A stretch of DNA of 64,000 bases from an uncultured Rhodospirillales bacterium (GCA_937926175.1 CALANV010000025.1:31757-95756), one strand, 5' to 3'; shown: positions 52,025 to 60,722, counted from the first letter of the stretch. The notes: generated by a model not told the origin, from the letters alone. Made by a program: numbers and translations.

Positions 52025-52731
52025 GGTCCGCGCCGCGGCCCCAGCACGATCTCGCCCTCGACCGTGACCTGAACGGTCTGCTCGCCCGGCTCGGCGACCG
52101 GCGGCGCCTTCGCATCGGTCGCCATTTCCATGCGCATGGTGACCGGGCGCGGCGCCGCGCCGAGCACGTTGCCGACGCGGATCTCGGCGATGCGGACGAT
52201 GTCGAGCCCCAGCTCGGTCGCGACACGCTCGGCCCGCTCGAGCAGCCGCTTCAGCGCCTCGGCGGTAAGTTCGTCCTGCGCCGTCCGGGCCGTTTCGGGC
52301 CTGAGGTCGAACGACATGCCCGAGAACACGAGGCCCTGCGCCTGCAGTTCGCCGGCCAGCGCGAGTAGCGCGCCGAACTCCGTCCCGGTGAGGATCAGCG
52401 ACTGCTGTCCGCGCCAGCGCGGCGCGGCGTTCTTCGGGCGCTCCTCGTACACCCAGTAGCCGCCGGTCTCGGCCTTGACGCCCGGTACGGCCTTGGCGCG
52501 ATCGAGGGCGGCGGCCATGCGCTGGTTGATCTCCGCCTGCAGCCGCGTCGGATTGGCGCCGACGGCCTCGACCCGGAGTTCCGCGCGTAAGTGATCGCGC
52601 GTCATCGTGCGCTCGGCGCTTTCGACGAGCCGCAGCACGGTTCCGCTCTCCTCGCCCGGCGTCGCCGTTTGCGACCAGGCAAGGCGGGCGGGCATCAGGA
52701 TCAGGGTGCAAAGGACGATGACGCGAATCAT
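52021..52731 (-). CDS. SIMPL domain (DUF541) periplasmic protein
   Basis: Secreted protein of 236 residues. The ATG at 52731 has GAGGTG upstream and begins a signal peptide MIRVIVLCTLILMPARLAW with cleavage near SQT. The SIMPL domain shows the family pattern of AELRVEAVGANPTRLQAEINQ, then GYWVYEE, an IVRIAEIRVG strand and PVTMRMEMA near the end. Its role is unsettled in general; related proteins bind actin in mouse or act in oxidative stress in E. coli (YggE). It lies between thrB and rnhA and is coupled to rnhA. Confidence 0.87.
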   Translation of the reverse strand: MIRVIVLCTLILMPARLAWSQTATPGEESGTVLRLVESAERTMTRDHLRAELRVEAVGANPTRLQAEINQRMAAALDRAKAVPGVKAETGGYWVYEERPKNAAPRWRGQQSLILTGTEFGALLALAGELQAQGLVFSGMSFDLRPETARTAQDELTAEALKRLLERAERVATELGLDIVRIAEIRVGNVLGAAPRPVTMRMEMATDAKAPPVAEPGEQTVQVTVEGEIVLGPRRGP

Positions 52732-52754
52732 TCGGCACCTCATGGCGGTGGCAG

Positions 52755-53714
52755 TTACAGCCCGTAGGCGGCCGCGCTTTTGACCGAACCGTGGAAGCGC
52801 AGCTTCTTCCAGTATTCGAGCGGATCCTTGGGCCGCACGAGCGCGCCCTTCGGCTGGTTCAGCCAGTCGTAGAGGCGCGTCAGCAGGAATCGCAGCGCGC
52901 TGCCGCGCGCGAGCAGCGGCAGCGCTTCGATTTCACCAGGCTCGAGCGGGCGCACCTTGCAATAACCGGCGACGAGGCGCCGGGCTTTCGTCGCATTGAA
53001 GCTGTTGTCGGGCTCGAAGCACCACGCGTTGAGGCAGATGGCAAGGTCGTAGGCGAGCAGGTCGTTGCACGCGAAATAGAAGTCGATCATGCCCGACAGC
53101 CGCTCGCCCAGGAAGAAGACGTTGTCGGGAAACAGATCGGCATGGATGATGCCCGAGGGCAGATCCTTCGGCCAATGCCCGGCGATGTCGTCGAACTCGC
53201 GGGCGAGTTCATCCCATAGGCCTTTCCTCACTTCGTCGGCGCGCGCGCGGCACGCATCGAGAAGCTTGCGCCAGCCGTCGACCGACAGCGCATTCGCGCG
53301 ATGCATCGGGAACGACGCGCCGGCGAGGTGGAGTTTGGCGAGGGCCTCGCCGACGGGGCCGCAATGCGTCACCTGGATTCGCCGCGGCCACATGCCCTGC
53401 AGAAAGCTGACGATCGCAGCGGGCCGCCCGGCGAGCGGCCGGATGACCTGCCCGTCGCGCGCGTGGATCGGCGTCGGGCAGGGAATGCCCTGCCGCGCCA
53501 GATGCTCCATCAGGCCCAGGAAGAACGGCAGGTCCTCCTTGGCGACGCGTTTCTCGTACAGCGTCAGGATGTAGTTGCCGCGCGTCGTCTGCAGCAGGTA
53601 GTTGGAGTTCTCGACGCCTTCGGCGATTCCCTTGTAGGCGACGACGTCGCCGATGTCGTACGCGGCGACGAAGTCTTCGAGCGCGTCGTCATCGACCTCG
53701 GTATAGACGGCCAT
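52755..53714 (-). CDS. thrB: homoserine kinase, aminoglycoside-phosphotransferase fold
   Basis: Phosphorylates homoserine for threonine synthesis, using the APH-like enzyme typical of alphaproteobacteria and pseudomonads, not the GHMP type. The ATG at 53714 gives 319 residues (MAVYTEVDDDALEDF). GIAEGVENSNYLLQTTRGNYILTLYE is split across the nucleotide loop, and the catalytic SGIIHADLFPDNVFF and metal-binding MIDFYFACNDLLAYDLAI motifs are intact. It supplies the substrate of ThrC. The 167 bases to ispH hold no gene. Confidence 0.94.
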   Translation of the reverse strand: MAVYTEVDDDALEDFVAAYDIGDVVAYKGIAEGVENSNYLLQTTRGNYILTLYEKRVAKEDLPFFLGLMEHLARQGIPCPTPIHARDGQVIRPLAGRPAAIVSFLQGMWPRRIQVTHCGPVGEALAKLHLAGASFPMHRANALSVDGWRKLLDACRARADEVRKGLWDELAREFDDIAGHWPKDLPSGIIHADLFPDNVFFLGERLSGMIDFYFACNDLLAYDLAICLNAWCFEPDNSFNATKARRLVAGYCKVRPLEPGEIEALPLLARGSALRFLLTRLYDWLNQPKGALVRPKDPLEYWKKLRFHGSVKSAAAYGL

Positions 53715-53881
53715 GCGAGATCGGTCCGCGCCCGTTATGTGTTGACTGCTCTGGAACAACGACCCGGAGCATCGGGGACCCGAATGGCAATTTCATGGCG
53801 CGCCGCGCGCACCCGTTCGGTCCCTTGATGTCCTGATGGTTCGTTGCCGCCTGCCGGCACGATTGCGCGCATGGGAGACGC

Positions 53882-54841
53882 TCAACTCGCGAGGACTCGC
53901 GGCAGGTTGAAGTGCACGTCCTCGTCGCGGATGCGCATTTCCTCGACGCGGACGTCGTAGCGCTCCTGGCACGCCGCGATGATCTCCTGCACCAGCACTT
54001 CCGGCGCCGATGCGCCGGCCGTGAGGCCGAGCCGCCGCGCGCCCGCAAGCCACGACCAGTCGATGTCGCTCGCGCGCTGCACGAGTGCCGCCTTGCTGCA
54101 TCCGGCGGCCTTGGCAACCTCGACCAGCCGCATCGAGTTCGACGAGTTCGGCGCGCCGACGACCAGCACCGCGTCGGCGGCCTCGGCGAGCGCCTTGACC
54201 GCGCTCTGGCGGTTCGTCGTCGCGTAGCAGATGTCCTCGCGCCGCGGGCCGACGATGTCCGGAAAGCGCCGCGTCAGCACGGCGACGATCGCGGCCGTGT
54301 CGTCGACCGACAGCGTCGTCTGCGTGACGTAGGCGAGGTTCGCCGGATCGGGAACCGTGACGGTTTCCGCCTGGGCCGCGCTTTCGACCAGCGTGACCGC
54401 GCCCGGGGGAAGCTGGCCCATCGTGCCGACCACCTCCGGATGGCCGGCATGGCCGATCAGGATGATGTGCCGGCCGGCTTCGAAGTGGTGCTCGGCCTCG
54501 CGATGCACCTTGCTGACCAGCGGACAGGTCGCGTCGATGTAGAGAAGCTTGCGCCGCTCCGCCTCCTGCGGCACGGACTTGGGCACGCCGTGGGCGGAAA
54601 AGATGACCGGAACGCCATCCGGCACCTCGTCGAGTTCCTCGACGAACACGGCCCCCTTGGCCTTGAGGCTTTCGACCACGTAGCGGTTGTGGACGATCTC
54701 GTGCCGGACATAGACCGGCGGACCGAACCGCTCGAGCGCCCGCTCGACGATCAGGATCGCGCGGTCGACGCCGGCGCAGAAGCCGCGCGGGCTTGCCAGC
54801 AGGATGTCGAGCGGCGCCTTGGCGGGCGTGCCGTCAGGCAT
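53882..54841 (-). CDS. ispH: 4-hydroxy-3-methylbut-2-enyl diphosphate reductase
   Basis: Iron-sulfur enzyme for the last step of the MEP isoprenoid pathway, giving IPP and DMAPP. The 319-residue protein has three conserved cluster Cys in ASPRGFCAGVDRAI, IDATCPLVSKVH and ICYATTNRQ, plus VRHEIVHNRYVV and FSAHGVP with the active-site His residues. The acid catalyst region TQTTLSVDDT is present. It heads the leftward ispH-thrB-rnhA group. A promoter should lie in 54842-55000 but was not resolved. Confidence 0.97.
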   Translation of the reverse strand: MPDGTPAKAPLDILLASPRGFCAGVDRAILIVERALERFGPPVYVRHEIVHNRYVVESLKAKGAVFVEELDEVPDGVPVIFSAHGVPKSVPQEAERRKLLYIDATCPLVSKVHREAEHHFEAGRHIILIGHAGHPEVVGTMGQLPPGAVTLVESAAQAETVTVPDPANLAYVTQTTLSVDDTAAIVAVLTRRFPDIVGPRREDICYATTNRQSAVKALAEAADAVLVVGAPNSSNSMRLVEVAKAAGCSKAALVQRASDIDWSWLAGARRLGLTAGASAPEVLVQEIIAACQERYDVRVEEMRIRDEDVHFNLPRVLAS

Positions 54842-55004
54842 GGCCGGTCCCGTTCTGGATCGGCGCTTGAGGATTCATGGTCGCTTCTCTAAATTCCCAA
54901 GCTTGGCAAGCGGTTGGACCGCAACTTACCCTGTCGTCGGCGGCAACGGAAGCCTAACCGGCGCTGACGGGATCGGCAGCCGGTATTTTAGAGTATTCTT
55001 GAGG

Positions 55005-55206
55005 ATGGCCGGGCCAATTCCTGCAGAGAAGGCTCCCTACGGCATCGATGTCGAACCGGGCAAGGCTTGTTTCTGGTTTGCCGGCGGGCGCGGCAGGGGG
55101 ACGTCCTTCTGCGGCGGAACCTGCGTCCATCCGGGCTGAATCCGGGACCGTCATCGTAACCGACCGGCCGACGCCTCGGCGCGTGGCCGTCACTCACCGA
55201 AGAATG
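55005..55206 (+). pseudogene. decayed dual-CDGSH iron-sulfur protein
   Basis: An ATG at 55005 with GAGG upstream opens 44 codons reading MAGPIPAEKAPYGIDVEPGK, then FWFAGGRGRGTSFCGG and a stop. This follows the layout of small CDGSH-type proteins (AEKAPYxVDVEAGK, WCxCGRS, PFCDGSH), but the CxC pair is F and G and the CDGSH is CGGTC. In the next frame (about 55138-55206) ESGTVIVTDRPTPRRVAV then THRRM parallels the second motif (GTVWLCGCKRT, CDGTHK), again without its Cys. I read this as a frameshifted pseudogene whose cluster ligands are lost. It is not recognised by length alone, so confidence is moderate. Confidence 0.55.
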
Positions 55207-55227
55207 GGGTCGAGGCCACGCGATATC

Positions 55228-55743
55228 ATGAAGCTGTTCAGGATCGTTCCGTTCGTCGTTCTCGGGGCCGTGGCCCTGTCGGCCTGCAGTCGGACCGAGC
55301 CGTTGCCGTGCCCGCGCGTCTCGATTCTGGACGGCGCTGCGACCGTCACGAAGTTCCGCGACGGGCCGGGGCGCGACCTCACGGACGTCGATGCCAGGGG
55401 CGAGATCGTCGACGTCGCGACGAGCTGCAGCTACGACGGGAACGTGGTGACGCTCGACATGCAGGTCGCCATCGCCGCGACGCGCGGACCCGCCGACGAG
55501 GATCGCGCGGCAGAATTCGACTATTTCGTGGCGGTGATCGATCCCGGACAGAACGTCCTTGCCAAGGAAGTCTTCGATATCCGCTTTGCCTTTCCGGACA
55601 CGCGCGCCCGCGTGGGCCGGATCGAGGAGATCGAACCGCGGATCCCGCTGCCCGACGTGAAGCAGGCCCCTGCCTATCGCGTCGTCGTCGGCTTCCAGCT
55701 CACGCCCGAGGAGCTTCGGTGGAACCGCGGCGACGCCCGTTAG
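55228..55743 (+). CDS. putative lipoprotein
   Basis: A 171-residue protein starting at ATG 55228 (MKLFRIVPFVVLGAVALSAC) with a lipobox L-S-A-C at residues 17-20, so probably anchored in the envelope. The mature part has a beta-rich look: PCPRVSILDGAATVTKF, DVATSCSYDGNVVTLDMQVA, and EFDYFVAVIDPGQNVLAKE. I do not recognise a characterised family, though similar short lipoproteins with this CSYDG region occur in Rhodospirillales. A longer upstream frame runs through the CDGSH remnant and is rejected. A methyltransferase gene follows on the same strand. Confidence 0.8.
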   Translation: MKLFRIVPFVVLGAVALSACSRTEPLPCPRVSILDGAATVTKFRDGPGRDLTDVDARGEIVDVATSCSYDGNVVTLDMQVAIAATRGPADEDRAAEFDYFVAVIDPGQNVLAKEVFDIRFAFPDTRARVGRIEEIEPRIPLPDVKQAPAYRVVVGFQLTPEELRWNRGDAR

Positions 55744-55894
55744 GGCGTGCGTCCTGGGTCTCCGGCTCGGGTCTTTAGGCGCGTGGGCCGCGTAAGGCGC
55801 GGCGGCCCGCGGATCGTTCGGCGGGTGCGGCGCGTTTCACGGCATGCGCCGTTGGCGTACGCCCGGATACGACATCGTCCTGGGGTCGCCCGCC

Positions 55895-56965
55895 ATGCCA
55901 TCCACGTCGACGGGAGGGATTTCGCGCATCGGGCCGTTGGCGCGCCTCGCCTACGGCGTCTCGCACGGTCTTCGCATCGCGTGGTTCTACTCGCAGTACC
56001 GCCTTGCCGCGCGCCGCGGCGCGCCGGCGGCGCCGACGGGAAAGATCGACGGCCTGCCGTCGACGGCCGACATCTTCGTCCGCCTGCTCGCGCTCCTGCG
56101 GCGCGACCTCGGGAATATCGAGGCCGGGCTCTACCGCATGCCCCATGATTGGATTCCGCCGGTCATGCGGATGCTGCGCCTGAGCCGTCTTTTCTTCACC
56201 GATCTCGACGACGTCGGGCGCCGCCGTCGCCTGCGTCTCGGCGACGAGGTCTACAGGCGTGTTGCGGGCGAGGAGCCGCGCCGTCGCTATCCGCGCTACT
56301 ACCTGCAGAACTTCCATTATCAGACCGACGGCTATCTCAGCGATACCTCCGCCGCGCTCTACGATTATCAGGTCGAGGTCCTGTTCTACGGCGGGGCCGA
56401 TGCGATGCGGCGCCAGGCTTTGGTCCCGCTCGCGGACTTCCTGCGCGGCCGCCGCGTCGCCGGCACGCGCCTTCTCGACATCGGTGCCGGAACCGGGCGC
56501 TTCCTGACCTTCGTCAAGGACAACTATCCGCGGCTGTCGACGATCGCCCTCGACCTGAGCCCGCCTTATCTGCGGCGCGCCCAGGTTGCGCTCGGCCGGG
56601 ATGCACGCACTCATGTCGTCAACGCGGCGGCAGAGGCGATGCCGCTTTGCGAGAACAGCATCGACGTCGTCACCTGCATCTATCTGTTCCACGAACTGCC
56701 GCGAAAGATACGCGCGGCGGTCGCGCGTGAGATCGCGCGCGTGCTGCGGCCGGGCGGGCGCCTGATTTTCGTCGACTCTCTCCAGCGCGGCGACGATCCC
56801 GAACTGGACCGGCTGCTCGACGTCTTTCCCAGGGCCTATCACGAACCCTATTACGCCGATTACGTGCGCGCCGATCTGCGCCGGCTGTTCGCCGGGGTCG
56901 GGCTCGACCACGTCGGCAACGATGTCGCCTTCCTCTCCAAGGTCATGACGTTCGACAAGCGCTGA
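55895..56965 (+). CDS. class I SAM-dependent methyltransferase
   Basis: Methyltransferase of about 356 residues from ATG 55895; an ATG at 55844 would add 17. The N-terminal 180 residues are Arg-rich and helical with no clear domain. The catalytic Rossmann fold begins at LLDIGAGTGRFLTFVKD (SAM motif I), then STIALDLSPPYLRRAQ, AAAEAMPLCENSIDVVTCIYLFHEL and RVLRPGGRLIFVDSLQ. The substrate is not readable. The gene is single, converging with the orphan nuclease-like gene, 96 bases away. Confidence 0.83.
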   Translation: MPSTSTGGISRIGPLARLAYGVSHGLRIAWFYSQYRLAARRGAPAAPTGKIDGLPSTADIFVRLLALLRRDLGNIEAGLYRMPHDWIPPVMRMLRLSRLFFTDLDDVGRRRRLRLGDEVYRRVAGEEPRRRYPRYYLQNFHYQTDGYLSDTSAALYDYQVEVLFYGGADAMRRQALVPLADFLRGRRVAGTRLLDIGAGTGRFLTFVKDNYPRLSTIALDLSPPYLRRAQVALGRDARTHVVNAAAEAMPLCENSIDVVTCIYLFHELPRKIRAAVAREIARVLRPGGRLIFVDSLQRGDDPELDRLLDVFPRAYHEPYYADYVRADLRRLFAGVGLDHVGNDVAFLSKVMTFDKR

Positions 56966-57061
56966 GCCACCGTCAGACGAGCTGGATCTGACGTGCGCGG
57001 CGCGTGCGTCGGCTGTGCGGGACCGTCGTGTCCGGTATGGATGTCACCCGCCAGCCGATAG

Positions 57062-58735
57062 TCATCTGGAGAAATTCCCCGGCGTTGATGAATTCCCCGG
57101 CATGGATGAAGAACGATTTGGCGGGAATGGGGGCGCGGGAACGTATCCGGTCGGCGTTTGCGTAGACGGCCCTAGCATTTGCTGCTGTTGCGGCATGAAC
57201 ATGGGCGGCCGGGGCGGCGGGACGGACAGCGGCTGTTGCTGCATGACACCCTGTCCGTGTGGCACTTGCATTTGTGGGTATTGCGTCATGACCATGGGCT
57301 GCCCTGGCATTTGTTGCTGGTGCGGCACGACCATGGGCGGCCGCGGGGCGAGCAGCGCCTGTAGCTGCAATACGAACGTCTGGAGCCGCTGCGGATCGTT
57401 GGCCAGGGTTGCGAGGAGTTCCTCGATCATCTGCTGCTGGCGGCGTGCCTCCTCGATCTGCTGCCTCTGCCGAAGATAGGTGATGCCCGCGTTTATGGTG
57501 CCGAGTTCCGCCTGCGTGAAGGGGTCACCTCTTGATACCAGCCGGGCGGCCTGTTCGATGATGATGTCCTGCAGAACCTCGGGCGCGTTGTACTGGCCGT
57601 AATACGTGAGTTCTACAATGCTGTTGAAGTCACGGCCACCGCCGAAGAGCGATTTGACCTTCAGTCCGACGACCTTGATCCGCTTCTGGTCGTCGAACAT
57701 TGCATCGAGAATTTTCTTTGCCGTGCGCGACTGGTTCGGGGACGTCTGGTCCATGTAGCGACCGTCGCCACGCCACATCATGACGAGAGCGTAGAACAGC
57801 CAGCGGAACGACATTTGATAGCCGGTCTGCTGCGTGAACCCGACCGTGGCGTCCTTGTTGCCCTTCGCCTCGACGATGAAATAACGTTTGACGTCGCCCG
57901 TCGCCATGTCGCGCTCGACCCAGATCTGGTCGATGCCGTTTTGGCTGCCTTGCGCCGCCTTGCCGATCTTGAGCTGCAGCTCGCCGGCCGTGCCGAAGAT
58001 CTGTCGAAACTCTGGCGAACCGAAGAGCGTCAGGATGATTTTGGTTGCGGCGTATTCGCCGCGCGCCTCTGTGACCTCGCGGGAGAGCGCGGACGGACTG
58101 TTGCTCTTGATGTTCGCCGCAACGTTCGACAGGTGCTGCCTCAGCCGCGCTACCGTTTTCGCCTCGTGCAGGTTGAAGCGCCCGTTCGCACTGGCGGCGG
58201 TGGCTATCCGGTCCAACAGGTCAGCTACATTGTTCCCGTTTGCCTGAAGCAGACGGGCCAGTAGCGCGGAGTTCTCAGGGGTCAGCGTGTTCGTCAGGAA
58301 CTGCTGCCAGATGATCGGGGCGTACTTGATCAGTTGCCTCCAATCGCGGTCTACGGGGCTTAGCGGACGCCAATCGGCTATGCCGCTTAGCAGATGCGAA
58401 TAGGCCGCGGCTTCGGCGGTGAGGATGTTCTTCACGTCGCCGCTCGTTTCGGTTTCGAGGTGAATGAGCTGGCTCGACGACGTCGATCGTGTGGCTTGAT
58501 TGATGAACCGGTTCAGGGCCTGGGTGACTTGTTGATGAAAGTTTGTCGCGCCCTCGACCGTTCCCAGTTCGAGCGTCGCCGCTGTCGCAAACGTCGTCGC
58601 GAGGCCGCCCGTATAGCGGGTCTGATCATTGACGTAGATGTGGTATTTGCCGACCGCCTCCTTCTCGGCGAAGCTCAAGCGTTGCAGAATCGTGTTGAGC
58701 AGGGGATCCTGGTTGTTGTCCGGCAGTTTCGGCAT
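57062..58735 (-). CDS. orphan protein with PD-(D/E)XK nuclease-like core and Q/P/M-rich tail
   Basis: A 557-residue protein with no family I can name. The N-terminal 210 residues are mostly helical. A core at about 221-295 fits a restriction-endonuclease fold: Glu227 in TEARGEYAATK, Asp269 in QNGIDQIWVE, then KRYFIVEAKGNKD with Glu289-x-Lys291. That E...D...ExK spacing resembles nuclease toxins and restriction-type enzymes. A helical region follows (about 300-460), then a low-complexity Gln/Pro/Met-rich tail with QQQ runs (465-557). Base composition is visibly less GC-rich than its neighbours, suggesting transfer. No immunity gene or partner adjoins it. A consensus -10 lies upstream. It might be a defence or toxin nuclease; that is inference. 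Confidence 0.7.
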   Translation of the reverse strand: MPKLPDNNQDPLLNTILQRLSFAEKEAVGKYHIYVNDQTRYTGGLATTFATAATLELGTVEGATNFHQQVTQALNRFINQATRSTSSSQLIHLETETSGDVKNILTAEAAAYSHLLSGIADWRPLSPVDRDWRQLIKYAPIIWQQFLTNTLTPENSALLARLLQANGNNVADLLDRIATAASANGRFNLHEAKTVARLRQHLSNVAANIKSNSPSALSREVTEARGEYAATKIILTLFGSPEFRQIFGTAGELQLKIGKAAQGSQNGIDQIWVERDMATGDVKRYFIVEAKGNKDATVGFTQQTGYQMSFRWLFYALVMMWRGDGRYMDQTSPNQSRTAKKILDAMFDDQKRIKVVGLKVKSLFGGGRDFNSIVELTYYGQYNAPEVLQDIIIEQAARLVSRGDPFTQAELGTINAGITYLRQRQQIEEARRQQQMIEELLATLANDPQRLQTFVLQLQALLAPRPPMVVPHQQQMPGQPMVMTQYPQMQVPHGQGVMQQQPLSVPPPRPPMFMPQQQQMLGPSTQTPTGYVPAPPFPPNRSSSMPGNSSTPGNFSR

Positions 58736-58773
58736 GGCGTTCGGCTGAGTTGCTCAGACGCGCTTATTCGGCC

Positions 58774-58779
58774 ATTATA
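58774..58779 (-). promoter_or_regulatory. consensus -10 of the orphan nuclease-like gene
   Basis: TATAAT on the minus strand, 39 bases upstream of the start codon, in an AT-rich patch. No good -35 is found 16-18 bases further upstream. Confidence 0.45.
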
Positions 58780-58872
58780 ACCATAGGTTGTTAGCGGGGA
58801 ATGATATTATCGTCTTTGGGGACGTGATCGACGTTCCCGGTTGCGCGGCATCGGGTCTGGGCTCTTGTCCGA

Positions 58873-58900
58873 TTGACATGCACGTCGGCCCGACTATCGT
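58873..58900 (+). promoter_or_regulatory. promoter of the glycine-cleavage operon
   Basis: TTGACA (58873-58878) and TATCGT (58895-58900) with 16-base spacing, about 30 bases before the glycine riboswitch, so the riboswitch lies in the 5' leader of this transcript. Confidence 0.55.
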
Positions 58901-58931
58901 GGTGATGGCCCGGTAACGGGCCCCCCCCCGT

Positions 58932-59139
58932 GCGGGAGAGACCGGCCGCCCGGCCATTGCCGGGTCAGCGCCGGCGCCGAAGGAGCAACCGCCCCGGAAA
59001 CTCTCAGGCAAAAGGACCGCGAGGGGGAACGATCTCTGGAAAGCAGACGGTGCGGTGCCAAGGCCGGGCCGTCTCACCGAAGATGTAAATCGCGGGGATC
59101 GCCCCGCGGTGAATCTTTCAGGTCCAAGGACAGAGGGGG
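58932..59139 (+). promoter_or_regulatory. tandem glycine riboswitch
   Basis: Two consecutive aptamers of the glycine riboswitch class. The first (about 58932-59027) has GCGGGAGAGACC, then GCCGAAGGAGCAACCGCCCC and GGAAACTCTCAGGCAAAAGG with ACCGCGAGGGGG. The second (about 59032-59139) has ATCTCTGGAAAGC, then CACCGAAGATGTAAATCGC and GAATCTTTCAGGTCCAAGGA with CAGAGGGGG. The core CCGAAG...CTCTCAGG/TCAGG and CAAAAGGAC/CCAAGGAC motifs are conserved in both. It sits 59 bases before gcvT and should activate the glycine-cleavage genes when glycine is abundant. Confidence 0.93.
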
Positions 59140-59197
59140 CGCAAGACCCGGTCGTCGTGCCGGACTTGCCCCGCGGCTCTGACTGGAGGACCTGAGC

Positions 59198-60313
59198 GTG
59201 ACACAAGCTTCGACCGTTGCGCTGAAACGCACGCCGCTGCACGCGCTCCACGTGTCGCTCGGCGCGAAGATGGTGCCGTTCGCCGGCTACGACATGCCGG
59301 TGCAGTATCCCGCCGGCATCATTGCCGAACATCAGCATTGCCGCACCGGCGCCGCGCTGTTCGACGTCTCGCACATGGGACAGGTGCGGCTCGACGGCCG
59401 CGATGCCGCCGCAGCGCTCGAGCGGCTGGTGCCCGGCGACGTGGTCGGGCTGCCGGTCGGCCGCACGCGCTATACGCTGTTCACCGACGAGGCGGGCGGC
59501 ATTCGCGACGACCTGATGGTCACCAATGCCGGCGACCATCTGCTGCTCGTGGTCAATGCGTCCTGCAAGGACGACGACGTCGCGCATCTCCGGGCCGAAA
59601 TCGGCGATCGCGTGACGGTGACGATGCTCGACGATCGGGCGCTACTCGCCTTGCAGGGGCCGCAGGCCGTGGCCGTCATGGCCCGCCTTGCGCCCGATGC
59701 CGCCGTGATGAAGTTCATGAGCTTCGCGCAGTTCACGATCGACGGCATCGATTGCTGGCTGACGCGCTCGGGCTATACCGGCGAGGACGGGTTCGAGATC
59801 TCCGTGCCGGCGGACGCGGCCGTGCGTCTCGCGCAACGGCTGCTGGCGGAGCCGGAGGTCAGGCCCGCCGGCCTGGGCGCGCGCGACTCGCTGCGCCTCG
59901 AGGCGGGCCTGTGTCTCTACGGTCACGACATCGACCGCACGACCTCGCCGGTGGAGGCGGATCTCGGCTGGACGATCCCGAAGCGGCGCCGCGCCGAGGG
60001 CGGCTTTCCGGGTGCGTCGCGCATCCTTGCCGAACTCGCGCACGGTCCGTCGCGCCGGCGCGTCGGCATCCTGCCCGAAGGGCGTGCGCCGGCGCGCGAA
60101 CACACGCCGATCATGGACGCCGATGGCAACTGGATCGGCGACGTCACCAGCGGCGGCTTCGGTCCCACGGTCGGCGGTCCGATCGCGATGGGCTATGTCG
60201 ATGTGCGGTCGGCGCAACCCGGCACGCGGCTTGATCTGATCGTGCGCGATACGGCGCGCCCCGCGCGCGTCGTGCCGCTGCCGTTCGTTCCGCACCGCTA
60301 CTTCAGGGGATAG
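59198..60313 (+). CDS. gcvT: glycine cleavage system T protein (aminomethyltransferase)
   Basis: Releases ammonia from the aminomethyl-lipoyl H protein and passes the one-carbon unit to tetrahydrofolate. GTG start at 59198 with GGAGGA eight bases upstream; 371 residues. HALHVSLGAKMVPFAGYDMPVQY at the N-terminus is split by folate contacts, with FDVSHMGQVRLDG, RSGYTGEDGFEIS (folate-binding Asp) and GARDSLRLEAGLCLYGHDID downstream. First gene of the riboswitch-controlled operon. Confidence 0.97.
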   Translation: MTQASTVALKRTPLHALHVSLGAKMVPFAGYDMPVQYPAGIIAEHQHCRTGAALFDVSHMGQVRLDGRDAAAALERLVPGDVVGLPVGRTRYTLFTDEAGGIRDDLMVTNAGDHLLLVVNASCKDDDVAHLRAEIGDRVTVTMLDDRALLALQGPQAVAVMARLAPDAAVMKFMSFAQFTIDGIDCWLTRSGYTGEDGFEISVPADAAVRLAQRLLAEPEVRPAGLGARDSLRLEAGLCLYGHDIDRTTSPVEADLGWTIPKRRRAEGGFPGASRILAELAHGPSRRRVGILPEGRAPAREHTPIMDADGNWIGDVTSGGFGPTVGGPIAMGYVDVRSAQPGTRLDLIVRDTARPARVVPLPFVPHRYFRG

Positions 60314-60344
60314 CGGCGCGCTTCAAAGCAACGGAGAATCATTC

Positions 60345-60722
60345 ATGGCGGATCTGAAATTCACCAAGGAACACGAGTGGGTCCGTGTCGAGGGGGATAT
60401 CGGTACAGTCGGCATCACCGACTATGCCCAGGCCCAGCTCGGCGACGTCGTCTATGTCGAGCTGCCCGAGGTTGGCCGGAAGGTCACCAAGGGTGGCGAT
60501 GCGGCCGTGGTCGAGTCGGTGAAGGCGGCGAGCGAGGTCTACGCGCCCGTCTCGGGCGAGGTGGTCGAGGTCAACAACGATCTCACCGGCAATCCCGCAC
60601 TCGTGAATTCGTCGCCGGAGGGCGAGGGCTGGTTCTTCAAGCTGAAGCTCGCCGATCCCGGCGAACTCGCCGAGCTGATGGACGAGGCCGCCTACAAAAA
60701 GTTCGTCGAGGGCCTGAGCTGA
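60345..60722 (+). CDS. gcvH: glycine cleavage system H protein
   Basis: Lipoyl carrier protein that shuttles the aminomethyl intermediate between P, T and L proteins. 125 residues with the lipoyl-lysine Lys60 in VVESVKAASEVYAPVSGEV. KFTKEHEWVRVEGD and VGITDYAQAQLGDVVYVELP are typical. A GGAG lies upstream of the ATG. The L protein gene is not in this window. Confidence 0.97.
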   Translation: MADLKFTKEHEWVRVEGDIGTVGITDYAQAQLGDVVYVELPEVGRKVTKGGDAAVVESVKAASEVYAPVSGEVVEVNNDLTGNPALVNSSPEGEGWFFKLKLADPGELAELMDEAAYKKFVEGLS

